DNA of 64,000 nt from Marinibacterium sp050389775 (GCF_050389775.1 NZ_CP177144.1:3720001-3784000), one strand, 5' to 3'; positions 1 through 8,471 are shown, counted from the first letter of the stretch. Program-made: numbers and translations. The notes: generated from the sequence alone by a model not told the origin.

Positions 1-1
1 G

Positions 2-931
2 GCGGGGTCACCGCTGGTGGCCGACGTGTCGCTGCGGCTGGACGCCGGCCAGACGCTGGGCATCGTCGGCGAAAGCGGATCGGGCAAGAGCCTGACCTGC
101 CTGGCCATCCTCGACCTGCTGCCGCCGGGCCTGGCGCAGACCGCCGGCACGGTGCGGCTGGGCGGGCGCACCGGGACCATGGCCGGGGCGCGGGGGCGCC
201 GGGTGGCCATGGTGTTCCAGGATCCCTTTGCCGCGCTCAACCCGATGCGCCGGATCGGGCGGTTCCTGACCGGGCTCTTGCGCCTGCACCGGGGCCTGAC
301 CGGCACGACGGCCGAGACCGAGGCGATCCGCCTGCTGGACGCCGTGGGCATCCCCGGCGCGGCCCGGCGGATGCGCAGCTATCCCCACGAGCTGTCGGGT
401 GGGCAGAACCAGCGCGTGCTGATCGCCGGCGCGCTGGCCGGACAGCCCGACCTGCTGATCGCCGACGAGCCGACCACGGCGCTGGACGTGACGACCCAGC
501 TGGAAATCCTCGACCTGCTGCAGGATCTCTGCCGGGACCAGGGCATGGCCCTGCTGATCGTCAGCCATGATTTCGGGGTCATTGCCCGGATGGCCGAACA
601 GGTTGCCGTGATGTACGCCGGGCAGATCGTCGAACGCGCGCCGGTGGGCCGGCTTTTTGCCGCCCCGGCCCATCCCTATACCCGCGCGCTGCTGGGCTCG
701 ATCCCGCCCGAACACGGCCGCGCGCCGCTGACGCCGCTGCCCGGCCAGCCTCCGGCCGGCGGCGCCGGCGGGCAGACCGGCTGTGCCCTGGCCCCGCGCT
801 GCGGGCTGGCGGCCCCGGCCTGTCGCACCACCCGGCCCTTCATGCATCAGCAGGGGCCGCACGAGACGCTGTGCCACCTGGGGTTCGGGGCGGGATCAAC
901 GGCGGCCGGCACCCTGGCGGGCCCGGCATGA
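2..931 (+). CDS. Oligopeptide/dipeptide-type ABC transporter ATPase (DppD/OppD-like), 5' end outside window
   Basis: ATP-hydrolysing subunit of a peptide/nickel/opine-type importer, acting at the cytoplasmic face of the inner membrane. The sequence shows a Walker A (GESGSGKS), an ABC signature (LSGGQNQRV), a Walker B (DLLIADEPTTALD) and an H-loop (IVSHDF). The C-terminal extension has the Cys-containing oligopeptide-transporter motif (CALAPRCGLAAPAC). The frame is open from base 2 with no convincing start and the usual first beta strand is missing, so the true start lies upstream. A GTG at 17 is the first possible start in view but would truncate the fold. Its stop overlaps the next gene's start (ATGA), so translation is probably coupled. 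The substrate cannot be read from this subunit, and the binding protein is not in the window. Confidence 0.9.
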   Translation, partial: AGSPLVADVSLRLDAGQTLGIVGESGSGKSLTCLAILDLLPPGLAQTAGTVRLGGRTGTMAGARGRRVAMVFQDPFAALNPMRRIGRFLTGLLRLHRGLTGTTAETEAIRLLDAVGIPGAARRMRSYPHELSGGQNQRVLIAGALAGQPDLLIADEPTTALDVTTQLEILDLLQDLCRDQGMALLIVSHDFGVIARMAEQVAVMYAGQIVERAPVGRLFAAPAHPYTRALLGSIPPEHGRAPLTPLPGQPPAGGAGGQTGCALAPRCGLAAPACRTTRPFMHQQGPHETLCHLGFGAGSTAAGTLAGPA

Positions 932-1956
932 GCATCGCCCTGCCCCCGCCTCCGCCACTGGTCGATGTCACGGCGCTGCGCTTTGCCGCGCCGGGCACGG
1001 GGCGGCTGATCCGCCGGCCGGGGCCGCAGATCCTGAACGGCATGTCCTTCCGCGTGGCCCGGGGCGAAATGCTGGGCGTGGTCGGGGAATCGGGATGCGG
1101 CAAGTCCACCCTCGGCCGGTTGCTGGCCGGGCTCGACCGGCCCACGGCCGGGCATGTCACCGTGGGGGGCGACGATCCCGCGCCCCGGGGCCGCCGGGCC
1201 TATCGCCAGTCGCGGGCGCGGCTGCAATATGTCTTTCAGGACCCGATGTCGGCGCTGAACCCGCGGCTGACGATCGGCTACCAGATCGCCGAGGGCCTGC
1301 GCGCCCATGGCCTGGCCGCCGATCCCGGGCGCGCGGCGCTCCACTGGCTGGAACGGGTCGGCCTGTCAGCCGCCCATGCCGCGCGCTATCCCCACCAGCT
1401 GTCCGGCGGCCAGCGCCAGCGCGTTGTCATCGCCCGGGCGCTGTCGGTCGATCCGCTCTTCACCGTGTTCGACGAGCCGGTTTCGGCGCTGGATGTCTCG
1501 GTCCAGGCCCAGGTGCTGAACCTGCTGGCCGAGCTGCGCCGGGAGCTGGGGCTGACCGGGGTGTTCATCTCGCATGACCTGCGCGTGGTGCGGTATGTCA
1601 GTGATCGGATCGCGGTGATCTACCTGGGCGAGATCGTCGAGATCGGCCCGGCCGACGCGGTCTTTCACCACCCGCTGCATCCCTATTCCCGGGCCCTGAT
1701 CGGCGCGCTGTTGAGCCCGGCGCCGGGCACGGCCCGCCGCAGCCGGCTGACCGGCACTCCGCCCGACATCTCGGCCCCGCCGCCGGGCTGCCGGTTTCAT
1801 CCGCGCTGCCCGTGGGCCATGGACCGGTGCCGGGTTGAAGCGCCGGCACCGCGCCCGGCGGGAGACGGGCGGCAGGTGTCGTGCCACCTGGACCGGCCGC
1901 CGGCAACCGACGCGGCGCGCGATCGGGCGCCGCAGCACCGCGAGGTGACGGCCTGA
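928..1956 (+). CDS. Oligopeptide/dipeptide-type ABC transporter ATPase (DppF/OppF-like)
   Basis: Second ATPase of the same importer, 342 residues, pairing with the first as a heterodimer. It has a Walker A (GESGCGKS), a signature (LSGGQRQRVVIARAL), a Walker B (LFTVFDEPVSALD), an H-loop (FISHDLRV) and the C-terminal oligopeptide-transporter motif with spaced Cys residues (CRFHPRCPWAMDRC). I chose the ATG at 928 because it overlaps the previous stop as ATGA and gives the normal N-terminus (MSIALPPPPPLVDV). An upstream in-frame start at 871 would add residues that overlap the first gene. Its stop overlaps the next gene by one base (TGATG). The gene is part of a four-gene transporter operon. Confidence 0.92.
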   Translation: MSIALPPPPPLVDVTALRFAAPGTGRLIRRPGPQILNGMSFRVARGEMLGVVGESGCGKSTLGRLLAGLDRPTAGHVTVGGDDPAPRGRRAYRQSRARLQYVFQDPMSALNPRLTIGYQIAEGLRAHGLAADPGRAALHWLERVGLSAAHAARYPHQLSGGQRQRVVIARALSVDPLFTVFDEPVSALDVSVQAQVLNLLAELRRELGLTGVFISHDLRVVRYVSDRIAVIYLGEIVEIGPADAVFHHPLHPYSRALIGALLSPAPGTARRSRLTGTPPDISAPPPGCRFHPRCPWAMDRCRVEAPAPRPAGDGRQVSCHLDRPPATDAARDRAPQHREVTA

Positions 1957-2882
1957 TGGGCGAGATCCTGATGACCCGCCTGCTGCGCACCGTGATCACG
2001 GCCTGGATCGTGGTGACGGTGACCTTCTTCGTGCTGCGCGTGACCGGCGACCCGGTGCTGTCGCAATTCTCGCCCGAGACCACGCCGCCCGAGATCATCG
2101 CCTATTACCGGCGCCTGTGGGGGCTGGACCAGCCGTTGCTGTCGCAATACGCCAGCTACCTCTCCGGCCTCTTTCAAGGCCGTCTCGGCACGTCCTTCTC
2201 GGATGGCCGGCCGGTCGCGGGCATCATTGCCGAGCGGTTGCCCAACACGCTGCTGCTGATGGGCCTGTCCTTTGCCGTGATGCTGGTCATCGGCCTGCCC
2301 GCCGGCATCCTGGCCGCCTTCCGCCAGGGGCGCTGGCCCGACCGGCTGGTGATGTCGCTGGCCGTGGCCAGCTATGCCATGCCGTCCTACGTGCTGGGCG
2401 TGGCGCTGATCTGGCTTCTTGCCGTCGAGTTCCGCCTGCTGCCCTCGTCGGGTCATGGCACGGCCGGCCATCTTGTCCTGCCCCTGCTGACGCTGGCCAC
2501 GGCCAATGCGGCGATCATCGCGCGTTATGCCCGGGCCGCGACGCTGGAGGTCATCACCCTGCCGCATGTGCTGGCCGCCCGGGCCCAGGGCTGGCCGATG
2601 GGCGCCGTCATCCGGCGCGACATCCTGCCCAACGCGGCGATCCCGCTGGTCACCGTCATGGGATTCATCGCCGGCGGGCTGGTCGGCGGGTCGATCATCG
2701 TCGAGTGGATCTTTGCCTGGCCGGGCATCGGCCGGTTGCTGATCGATGCCATCACCGCCCGCGACCTGGCCGTCGTCCAGGCGCTGGTCCTGCTGTTTTC
2801 CGGCGCGATGATCATCGCGAATTTCCTCGTGGATATGGCCTATGTCCTTCTCAATCCCCAGCTCCGCCTCTCGCGCCGCTAG
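1956..2882 (+). CDS. ABC transporter permease (DppB/OppB-like)
   Basis: Inner-membrane permease subunit of the peptide-type importer, 308 residues. It begins with a membrane segment after MGEILMTRLLRTVITAW, carries the family's periplasmic RVTGDP and LPSSG stretches, several further membrane segments, and the cytoplasmic EAA-like loop that contacts the ATPases (about residues 190-220, ARAQGWPMGAVIRRDILPNA). The ATG at 1956 overlaps the upstream stop by one base, and a longer frame beginning at 1881 would run into the ATPase gene. The downstream permease gene starts 41 bases inside this one, so the two are translationally coupled. Typical length for this family. Confidence 0.93.
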   Translation: MGEILMTRLLRTVITAWIVVTVTFFVLRVTGDPVLSQFSPETTPPEIIAYYRRLWGLDQPLLSQYASYLSGLFQGRLGTSFSDGRPVAGIIAERLPNTLLLMGLSFAVMLVIGLPAGILAAFRQGRWPDRLVMSLAVASYAMPSYVLGVALIWLLAVEFRLLPSSGHGTAGHLVLPLLTLATANAAIIARYARAATLEVITLPHVLAARAQGWPMGAVIRRDILPNAAIPLVTVMGFIAGGLVGGSIIVEWIFAWPGIGRLLIDAITARDLAVVQALVLLFSGAMIIANFLVDMAYVLLNPQLRLSRR

Positions 2883-3696
2883 GCGCCCCCTGGCCCTGAC
2901 CCTGGCGGTCGGCTGGCTGGTGGCCATGGGGGCTCTTGCCCTGCTGGCCCCGCTGGTCGCGCCCCATGGGTATGCCGAACAGGACCTGCTGGCCCGGCTG
3001 TCGCCCCCGGTCTTCCTGGGGGGCACGGCCGATCACCTGCTGGGCGCAGATCACCTTGGCCGGGACGTGCTGTCGCGGATGATCTACGCCATCCGCATCT
3101 CGGCCATCGTGGCCCTGGCCGGCACCGTCATCGGCGCCGTGCTGGGCACGGCCCTGGGCGTGCTGGCCGCGCAATGGCGGGGCTGGTTCGAAGAAACCGT
3201 CATGGCCCTGGTCGATGCCCAGTCGGCCCTGCCCTTCCTGATCTTTGCCCTGCTGATCATCGCGTTCTTCGGCAACAACCTGACGCTCTTTGTCCTGCTG
3301 CTGGGGTTCCAGGGCTGGGAGCGCTATGCCCGGCTGGCCCGGGGGCTGGTGCTGGATGCCAATACCCGCGGCTATGCCCGCGCCGCCCGGGCGATGGGCC
3401 TGCGCGACTGGCGGGTCAACCTCGTGCACCTGGCGCCCAACATCGCCGGGGCCATTGCCGTGCAATTCACCATCAACCTGCCCGAAACCATCCTGCTGGA
3501 AGCCGGGCTGAGCTTTGTCGGCCTGGGGATCCAGCCGCCGATGACCTCGCTGGGCCTGATGCTGAACGAAAGCCGCGGGCACATGGTGCTGCACTGGTGG
3601 CTGGCCGCGCTGCCGGCGACCGTCATCTTCCTGACCGCGCTGGCCATCAGCCTGCTGGGCGACCGCCTGCGCGACCGGCTCGATCATACTCTCTGA
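2842..3696 (+). CDS. ABC transporter permease (DppC/OppC-like)
   Basis: Second permease of the importer, 284 residues. It has an N-terminal membrane segment (LALTLAVGWLVAMGALALLA), then the family's periplasmic DHLLGADHLGRDVLSRM motif, then five further membrane segments and an EAA loop (ARAMGLRDWRVNLVHLAPN, about residues 180-200). The DppC signature GADHLGRDVLSR is a reliable family mark. The start at 2842 overlaps the end of the first permease. The transport unit in view (two ATPases and two permeases) lacks only the periplasmic binding protein, which probably precedes the window. Confidence 0.93.
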   Translation: MSFSIPSSASRAARRPLALTLAVGWLVAMGALALLAPLVAPHGYAEQDLLARLSPPVFLGGTADHLLGADHLGRDVLSRMIYAIRISAIVALAGTVIGAVLGTALGVLAAQWRGWFEETVMALVDAQSALPFLIFALLIIAFFGNNLTLFVLLLGFQGWERYARLARGLVLDANTRGYARAARAMGLRDWRVNLVHLAPNIAGAIAVQFTINLPETILLEAGLSFVGLGIQPPMTSLGLMLNESRGHMVLHWWLAALPATVIFLTALAISLLGDRLRDRLDHTL

Positions 3697-3714
3697 CCCA
3701 AAGGACCAACGCAG

Positions 3715-4575
3715 ATGCTTTGCGCCACCTACAACATCCAGTATTGCAAGGGAAAAGACGGGCGATACGACATCGACCGCATCGTCGCCGAACTGGGCGA
3801 CGCCGACCTGATCGCCCTGCAAGAGGTCGAAACCCATGTTGCCCGCAGCGGTGACGTTAACCAGGCCACCGAGATCGCCGCCCGCCTGCCGCACTTGTTC
3901 TGGGCCTTTGGGCCGGGGATCGATGCCGATGCCTCCGAGATGGTCGACGGCCGGGTGATCAACAAGCGGCGCCAGTTCGGCAACATGATCCTGTCGCGCT
4001 GGCCGCTGCTGTCGGTGACGAACCACCCGCTGCCCAAGACCGCGCTGGCCGGCCTCGTGCATTCGCGCCGGGCGCTGATCGAGGCGGTGATCGACACGCC
4101 GCTGGGCCCGATCCGCTTTGCCTCGGTGCATTTCGACCATATCGGCCCGTCGACGCGCCTGCCGCAGGTGGCCTTTGCCCGAGAGCTGCTGCTGAACGGA
4201 CCGCGCCACGGGGCCAGCTGGGGCGGGCCGTTCGACGACGGCTGGTTCGACCGGCCGGCGCCGCCGATGCCCGAACCGGTGATCCTGATGGGCGATTTCA
4301 ACTTTACCCCCGACAGCGCCGAATACGACCTGATGCTGGGGGCCAAATCGCAGCACCACGGCCGGGTCCATGATGCCCACGGGCTGGCCGATGCCTGGGT
4401 TGCGGCCGGCCATGCCGAGGACGAGGGCGTGACCATCGTGCATGCGGGCGGTGCCGAACGGATCGATCATTGCTTTGCCAGCCATGAACTGGCCGCGCGG
4501 GTCGGCGAGGCCTGGGTCGACATGGTTGCCCAGGGGTCGGATCACCAGCCGGTGTTCTTCCGCTTCACCGCCTGA
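3715..4575 (+). CDS. Endonuclease/exonuclease/phosphatase-fold hydrolase
   Basis: Member of the EEP (DNase I/exonuclease III/phosphodiesterase) superfamily, 286 residues. Visible fold motifs are the N-terminal strand with Asn (ATYNIQYC), the metal-binding Glu (LIALQEVETH), the R-H catalytic region (ASVHFDHIG), the Asp-Asn pair (LMGDFNFTPDS) and the C-terminal SDHQPV motif. No secretion signal is apparent. It follows the transporter by 18 bases and probably shares its transcript, which suggests a phosphodiester or phosphoester substrate linked to the imported compound, but that is inference. The substrate could be a nucleic acid, a phospholipid or a sugar phosphate; the sequence does not decide. 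Confidence 0.85.
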   Translation: MLCATYNIQYCKGKDGRYDIDRIVAELGDADLIALQEVETHVARSGDVNQATEIAARLPHLFWAFGPGIDADASEMVDGRVINKRRQFGNMILSRWPLLSVTNHPLPKTALAGLVHSRRALIEAVIDTPLGPIRFASVHFDHIGPSTRLPQVAFARELLLNGPRHGASWGGPFDDGWFDRPAPPMPEPVILMGDFNFTPDSAEYDLMLGAKSQHHGRVHDAHGLADAWVAAGHAEDEGVTIVHAGGAERIDHCFASHELAARVGEAWVDMVAQGSDHQPVFFRFTA

Positions 4576-4595
4576 CGCCCCCCTGTCGCCGCTGG

Positions 4596-4790
4596 CCTGG
4601 CGGCATCCCTGCCGCCGAGCCTTGGTCCGTCGCCCGGCAGCAACCTTGCCGTGGCGCTTGTACCCGTGGCCCGGCGGCACCGTCGCCGCGCCCCTTGCAC
4701 CGCCGGCCCGATGGCACGCGCTTCGCCGTCCGCACTCCGGCCCCGGCGAGACCCTGCCCCCCCGGCCCGACAGCACGCTTGCCTCGGGCC
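4596..4790. repeat. Degenerate tandem repeat, period about 37 bp, in a convergent gap
   Basis: The 229-base gap between two convergent genes holds about five to six diverged copies of a GC-rich unit. The recognisable core CCCGGCGGCACC or a variant recurs at 4596, 4633, 4670, 4707, about 4742 and about 4766, so the first four copies are spaced exactly 37 bases. I see no ORF with coding character and no clear intrinsic terminator. Similar arrays with other periods occur in three other gaps of this window. Confidence 0.55.
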
Positions 4791-4804
4791 AGGGGCCCCA
4801 TGGC

Positions 4805-5428
4805 TCAGGCCTTGGAGAGCTCCAGCAGGGTCATCATGCCCATCGGCGGCAGGCGGCGGGTCTGTTCGACCGACAGCCGGTCTTCCTGCAGCACCCGGTC
4901 CATGGCAAAATCGGAATGCCAGCCCAGCAGGCTGGACAGCGGCGCGGCCAGCCGTTCGACGCGCGACAGGAAACCGGTGTCGCGCTGGAAATGGTTGGTG
5001 ATGACCACCCGCCCGCCGGGTTTGCAGACCCGGGCGATCTCGGCCATGACGCGCTCGGGCTCGGGGGCCACCGACAGCACGTGCATCACCGCCACCGCAT
5101 CGAAATGGTCATCGGGGAAATCGAGCACCCGCGCATCCATCTGGCGCAGTTCCTGCACGTGGTTCAGCCCCTTATCAGCCACCCGCGCGCGGGCCTTTTC
5201 CAGCATCTCCTCGCTGAAATCGATCCCCGTCACCCGCAGGTGCGGCGCATAGAAATCCAGCGCCAGCCCGGTGCCCACGCCGACTTCGAGCACATGGCCC
5301 GTGCCGCGGTTGATCTCGTTGATCAGCGACACCGCCGATCGCCGGCCGGTCTGGGTCACCGCGCCGAAGGTCTGATCGTAAAATAGCGCCCATCGGGCAT
5401 AGGAATTGCCCACCGTTTCGATGTCCAC
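4805..5428 (-). CDS. pmtA: Phosphatidylethanolamine N-methyltransferase, Rhodobacter type
   Basis: Soluble SAM-dependent methyltransferase of 207 residues that methylates phosphatidylethanolamine towards phosphatidylcholine. It shows SAM motif I (HVLEVGVGTGLALDFY), the acidic residue after strand 2 (GIDFSEEML), motif II (FDAVAVMHVLSV) and motif III (KPGGRVVITNHF). The length matches the Rhodobacter PmtA class. I chose the GTG at 5428 (VDIETVGNSYARW) because it lies four bases after the pssA stop and has an AGGAG-like site about eight bases upstream. The longer open frame to 5569 would run through pssA. Its place behind psd and pssA fits the role. An ubiquinone/menaquinone-type methyltransferase is the main alternative, made unlikely by the neighbours. 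Confidence 0.85.
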   Translation of the reverse strand: MDIETVGNSYARWALFYDQTFGAVTQTGRRSAVSLINEINRGTGHVLEVGVGTGLALDFYAPHLRVTGIDFSEEMLEKARARVADKGLNHVQELRQMDARVLDFPDDHFDAVAVMHVLSVAPEPERVMAEIARVCKPGGRVVITNHFQRDTGFLSRVERLAAPLSSLLGWHSDFAMDRVLQEDRLSVEQTRRLPPMGMMTLLELSKA

Positions 5429-5432
5429 GGGC

Positions 5433-6179
5433 TCAGGTCTCCTGTGTGGTGCCACGCCTGTTCTGTATCGCGACGATGATAACCACGGCCGCGTAGCCAA
5501 GGCAAAGCACCACCAGCGACACCCAGGTAAAGATGAGCAAGGCGGCGCCGAGAAGGGCGAAACCGACAAAGAAAAAGCGCACCCGCGCGCGCGGGATCTT
5601 CTGGGCCTTGAAGGACCAGGTGCGGAAATTCGAGATCATCAGCTTGCCGATCAGCACCATGTGCAGGCAGATCACCCAGCCCGGCAGGATGCGTTCGTCG
5701 GCCACGGCGAAGGACAGGTAGAGCGGCAGCATGACCAGCAGCGCGCCCGCCGGCGACGGCACGCCGGTGAAATAGCGGTTGTCGGCCGGGGCGGCGTCGC
5801 GGGTATTGGCCACGTTGAACCGGGCCAGGCGCACGACGCAGCAGATGGCATAGAACAGCACGGCCAGCCAGCCGATGTTCGGCATCGACTGGTGCAGGCC
5901 CCAGAAATACAGGACCAGCGGCGGGGCAACGCCGAAATTGACGAAATCAGCCAGCGAATCCAGCTCGGCCCCGACAAGGCTCTGGCTGTCGAGCGCCCGG
6001 GCCAGCCGCCCGTCCAGCCCGTCGAGCACGGCGGCAGCCAGGATCAGCTGGACGGCCAGGACGTAATTGCCCTGCACGCCGAAGCGGATGGCCGAGACCC
6101 CGGCGCAGATGGCCGAGATGGTCAGCATGTTGGGCAGAAGCTGGTTGATCGACAGTTCCGACGAGGGTGTTCCGGGCAT
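5433..6179 (-). CDS. pssA: CDP-diacylglycerol-serine O-phosphatidyltransferase
   Basis: Integral membrane enzyme making phosphatidylserine from CDP-diacylglycerol and L-serine; 248 residues. The CDP-alcohol phosphatidyltransferase signature DG-x2-AR-x8-G-x3-D-x3-D is complete (DGRLARALDSQSLVGAELDS, followed by LAD). Several hydrophobic helices follow, as expected for the type II (PssA) family. I chose the ATG at 6179 because an AAGG site lies about nine bases upstream; a TTG six bases earlier is possible but too close to that site. It sits 13 bases after psd and four before pmtA, so the operon order psd-pssA-pmtA covers consecutive steps of phosphatidylethanolamine and phosphatidylcholine synthesis. 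Confidence 0.9.
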   Translation of the reverse strand: MPGTPSSELSINQLLPNMLTISAICAGVSAIRFGVQGNYVLAVQLILAAAVLDGLDGRLARALDSQSLVGAELDSLADFVNFGVAPPLVLYFWGLHQSMPNIGWLAVLFYAICCVVRLARFNVANTRDAAPADNRYFTGVPSPAGALLVMLPLYLSFAVADERILPGWVICLHMVLIGKLMISNFRTWSFKAQKIPRARVRFFFVGFALLGAALLIFTWVSLVVLCLGYAAVVIIVAIQNRRGTTQET

Positions 6180-6192
6180 GGTCAATCGGCCT

Positions 6193-6876
6193 TCAGGTCT
6201 GGGGTTGCGGGGCGGAGAGCTCGGCCAGCACGGTCTCGCCCGAGATCATGGTCTGGCCGACGGTGACCAGCGGCTCGGTGCCCTCGGGCAGGTAGACATC
6301 CAGCCGCGAGCCGAAGCGGATCAGGCCGAAGCGTTCGCCGGTCTCCAGCCGGGCGCCGGGCTCGATGAAACAGACGATGCGCCGGGCGACCAGGCCGGCG
6401 ATCTGCACGACGGCCAGTTCGCGGCCGTCGGCGACGCGGATGCGCAGGCTGTTGCGTTCGTTCAGGTCGCTGGCCTTGTCGAGCGAGGCATTGAGGAACT
6501 GGCCGGGGTGATAGGCGATGCCGGTGACCTCGCCGGCGATGGGCAGGCGGTTCACGTGGCAGTCGAAGACACTCATGAAGACGCTGACGCGGGTCAGCGG
6601 CTCGGCGGGCATGCCCAGCTCGGCCGGGGGGATGGCCGGTTCGATGATCGAGACGATGCCGTCGGCCGGGCTGACGATGAGGTTGTCGCGCCGGGGGGTG
6701 ACCCGCTCGGGGTCGCGGAAGAAGTAATAGCACCAGACGGTCAGGCCCAGGCCGACCAGGCCCAGGAATTCGGACAGCAGCCAGAGGCCCAGGGTGACCA
6801 CCGCGAAGATGGCCACGAAGCGCCGGCCTTCGGGATGCATCGGCTTGATGAAGGTGGAGGTCATCCGAATGCTCAT
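6193..6876 (-). CDS. psd: Phosphatidylserine decarboxylase proenzyme, short (type A) form
   Basis: Membrane-associated pyruvoyl enzyme converting phosphatidylserine to phosphatidylethanolamine; 227 residues, matching the short family. It has an N-terminal hydrophobic region (about residues 20-52), the SPADGIV segment (residues 69-75), the His-containing FDCHVNR segment and the autocleavage site RFGSRLDVYLP with the Gly189-Ser190 pair expected to form the pyruvoyl group. The ATG at 6876 (MSIRMTSTFIKPMHPEG) has an AGGA site about nine bases upstream and gives the N-terminus common in relatives. Upstream in-frame starts at 6909 and 7014 are less convincing. First gene of the psd-pssA-pmtA operon. 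Confidence 0.92.
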   Translation of the reverse strand: MSIRMTSTFIKPMHPEGRRFVAIFAVVTLGLWLLSEFLGLVGLGLTVWCYYFFRDPERVTPRRDNLIVSPADGIVSIIEPAIPPAELGMPAEPLTRVSVFMSVFDCHVNRLPIAGEVTGIAYHPGQFLNASLDKASDLNERNSLRIRVADGRELAVVQIAGLVARRIVCFIEPGARLETGERFGLIRFGSRLDVYLPEGTEPLVTVGQTMISGETVLAELSAPQPQT

Positions 6877-6951
6877 GGGGCGTTGTCCTGTCAGGTCTGT
6901 GGTGGTCATGCCCTGTAGCGTAAAGCGCGGGCCGGTCCTATGAAAATCGGC

Positions 6952-6969
6952 ACCGGCCAACGGGCCGGT
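6952..6969. other. Inverted repeat between psd and the M20 peptidase gene
   Basis: Seven-base arms ACCGGCC and GGCCGGT are separated by AACG, followed on the plus strand by TTTT. It lies in the 373-base gap upstream of psd. It could act as a weak terminator for transcription leaving the deacetylase gene, but the T-run is on the wrong side for that gene, so the role is open. Confidence 0.3.
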
Positions 6970-7050
6970 TTTCGCCGGCCTGGCAGGTGGATGGGCGCGG
7001 GTCGGGCCTCTCACAGGCGGCGGGCCGGCCTTGGCGAGGGGCGCGAAAGC

Positions 7051-7071
7051 GGGAGCGGGAGCGGGAGTGGG
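7051..7071 (+). other. G-quadruplex-type motif in a GGGAGC hexamer tract
   Basis: The plus strand reads GGG-AGC-GGG-AGC-GGG-AGT-GGG, a canonical G3-N3 quadruplex motif made by a short hexamer repeat. It lies in the 373-base gap between psd and the M20 gene. The rest of this gap (6877-7249) is GC-rich, with a short direct repeat GGGCATCGGGC at about 7085 and 7108, and holds no convincing gene. Confidence 0.5.
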
Positions 7072-7249
7072 AGCGGCCTATTGGGGGCATCGGGCTGAAC
7101 AGGGCAAGGGCATCGGGCCGACCACGGCGCGGGTGATGGACCAGCCGGGCGAGGATGCCCCCCTTTGGGACAATCACCGCCCCAAGCGGCGCCGCGGACC
7201 GGCCGCGGGCGGCCGGGCCTTGTCGCGGCTCACCGCCTCCGTGGCCGGG

Positions 7250-8452
7250 TCAGCCGCGCAGGGCCTCGGTATCGGGCGTGGCCAGCGCGGCGGCCAGTGC
7301 GGCGATGAACCGGTCGCAGAGGTCGAGCTGGTCGGCGGCGACATATTCGTCGGGCTTGTGACCCTGGGCCATGTGCCCCGGCCCGCAGACCAGGACCGGC
7401 ACGTCCAGCGACTGGCGGAACAGCCCGCCCTCGGTGCCGAAGGCCACCTTGATCGGATCGTCGTCGCGGCCCAGCAGCCGTTGCAGCAGGCGCACCGCCG
7501 GGGCGTCGACCGGGGTGTCGAGCCCGGGATAGCCCGAGACCTGCTCGATCTCGATCCGCGCCTCGGGGAAGCGGTTGCGATGGGGGGCGGCCACGGCCTC
7601 GGCGTCGCGGGCGATGCCGTCCAGGATCAGCTGCGGATCGTCGGCCGCCACGTTGCGGATCTCGAAATCCAGGTCGCAGCGGTTGGGCACGATATTGAGC
7701 GCCGTGCCCCCCTGCATCATGCCCACGTGGACCGTGGAATAGGGAATGTCATAGGCCGCATCGCGGGCGCCGCCGGCCTCGAGGTCGGCCTGGCGCTGCT
7801 GCAGCCGGGCGACAAAGGCCGCGCCCAGGTGCAGGGCGTTCAGCGCGTCGGGGGCCAGGGCCGAATGGCCTTCCTGGCCGTGGCAACAGGCGCGCAGGGC
7901 GGTCTTGCCCTTGTGGCCGGTGGCAATCTGCATGCCCGTCGGCTCGCCGATGATGCACAGCGCCGGCCGGTCGGCCCGATCGGCCAGGATGTCGAGCATG
8001 CCGCGCACGCCCAGGCAGCCGATTTCCTCGTCGTAGGACACCGCCAGGTGCATCGGCAGGGCCAGCCCCGCGCCGCCATCATCGCCGGCGGCGCGCAGCA
8101 TGGCGTGGATGGCCACGGCCAGGAAGCCCTTCATGTCGGCCGTGCCCCGGCCGTAATAGCGCCCGTCCTCGGCATGCAGGGTGAAGGGATCGCGCGACCA
8201 GGCCTGGCCTTCGACCGGCACGACATCGCAATGGCCCGACAGCAGCACCCCGCCCGAGCCCTCCGGGCCGATGCTGGCCAGCAGGTTGGCCCGGGTGCCG
8301 TCGTCGGACACGAACCGTTCCAGCCGGGCGCCGGCCGGGGCCAGCAGGCCCTCGACATAGTCGAGCAGGTCCAGGTTGGACTGGCGCGACAGGGTGGGAA
8401 AGCCGATCAGCCGGCCAAGGATGTCGGGGATGCCGGGAAGGTCACGGGTCAT
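7250..8452 (-). CDS. M20-family deacetylase, acetylornithine deacetylase (ArgE)-like
   Basis: Zinc-dependent amidohydrolase of the M20 family, 400 residues, predicted cytoplasmic. The dinuclear metal site is visible: GHCDVVP (His74), GRGTADMKG (Asp106), the catalytic Glu pair in SYDEEIGC (Glu142/Glu143), IIGEPTG, and the C-terminal GPGHMAQGHKPDEY with a metal-binding His. The lid/dimerisation domain begins around GHKGKTALRACCHG. Family members remove acetyl or formyl groups from amino acids. Membership of the ArgE branch is likely, but the physiological substrate is not proven. It is followed upstream by a LysR regulator transcribed in the same direction, so a catabolic N-acyl amino acid role is as plausible as arginine synthesis. 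Confidence 0.85.
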   Translation of the reverse strand: MTRDLPGIPDILGRLIGFPTLSRQSNLDLLDYVEGLLAPAGARLERFVSDDGTRANLLASIGPEGSGGVLLSGHCDVVPVEGQAWSRDPFTLHAEDGRYYGRGTADMKGFLAVAIHAMLRAAGDDGGAGLALPMHLAVSYDEEIGCLGVRGMLDILADRADRPALCIIGEPTGMQIATGHKGKTALRACCHGQEGHSALAPDALNALHLGAAFVARLQQRQADLEAGGARDAAYDIPYSTVHVGMMQGGTALNIVPNRCDLDFEIRNVAADDPQLILDGIARDAEAVAAPHRNRFPEARIEIEQVSGYPGLDTPVDAPAVRLLQRLLGRDDDPIKVAFGTEGGLFRQSLDVPVLVCGPGHMAQGHKPDEYVAADQLDLCDRFIAALAAALATPDTEALRG

Positions 8453-8471
8453 GGGCGGAGGGGGTCTTTCG

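Noticed and set aside
4565..4801. Short frames in the convergent gap at 4.6-4.8 kb
   Set aside because: They translate the 37-bp repeat; no conserved product or ribosome-binding site.
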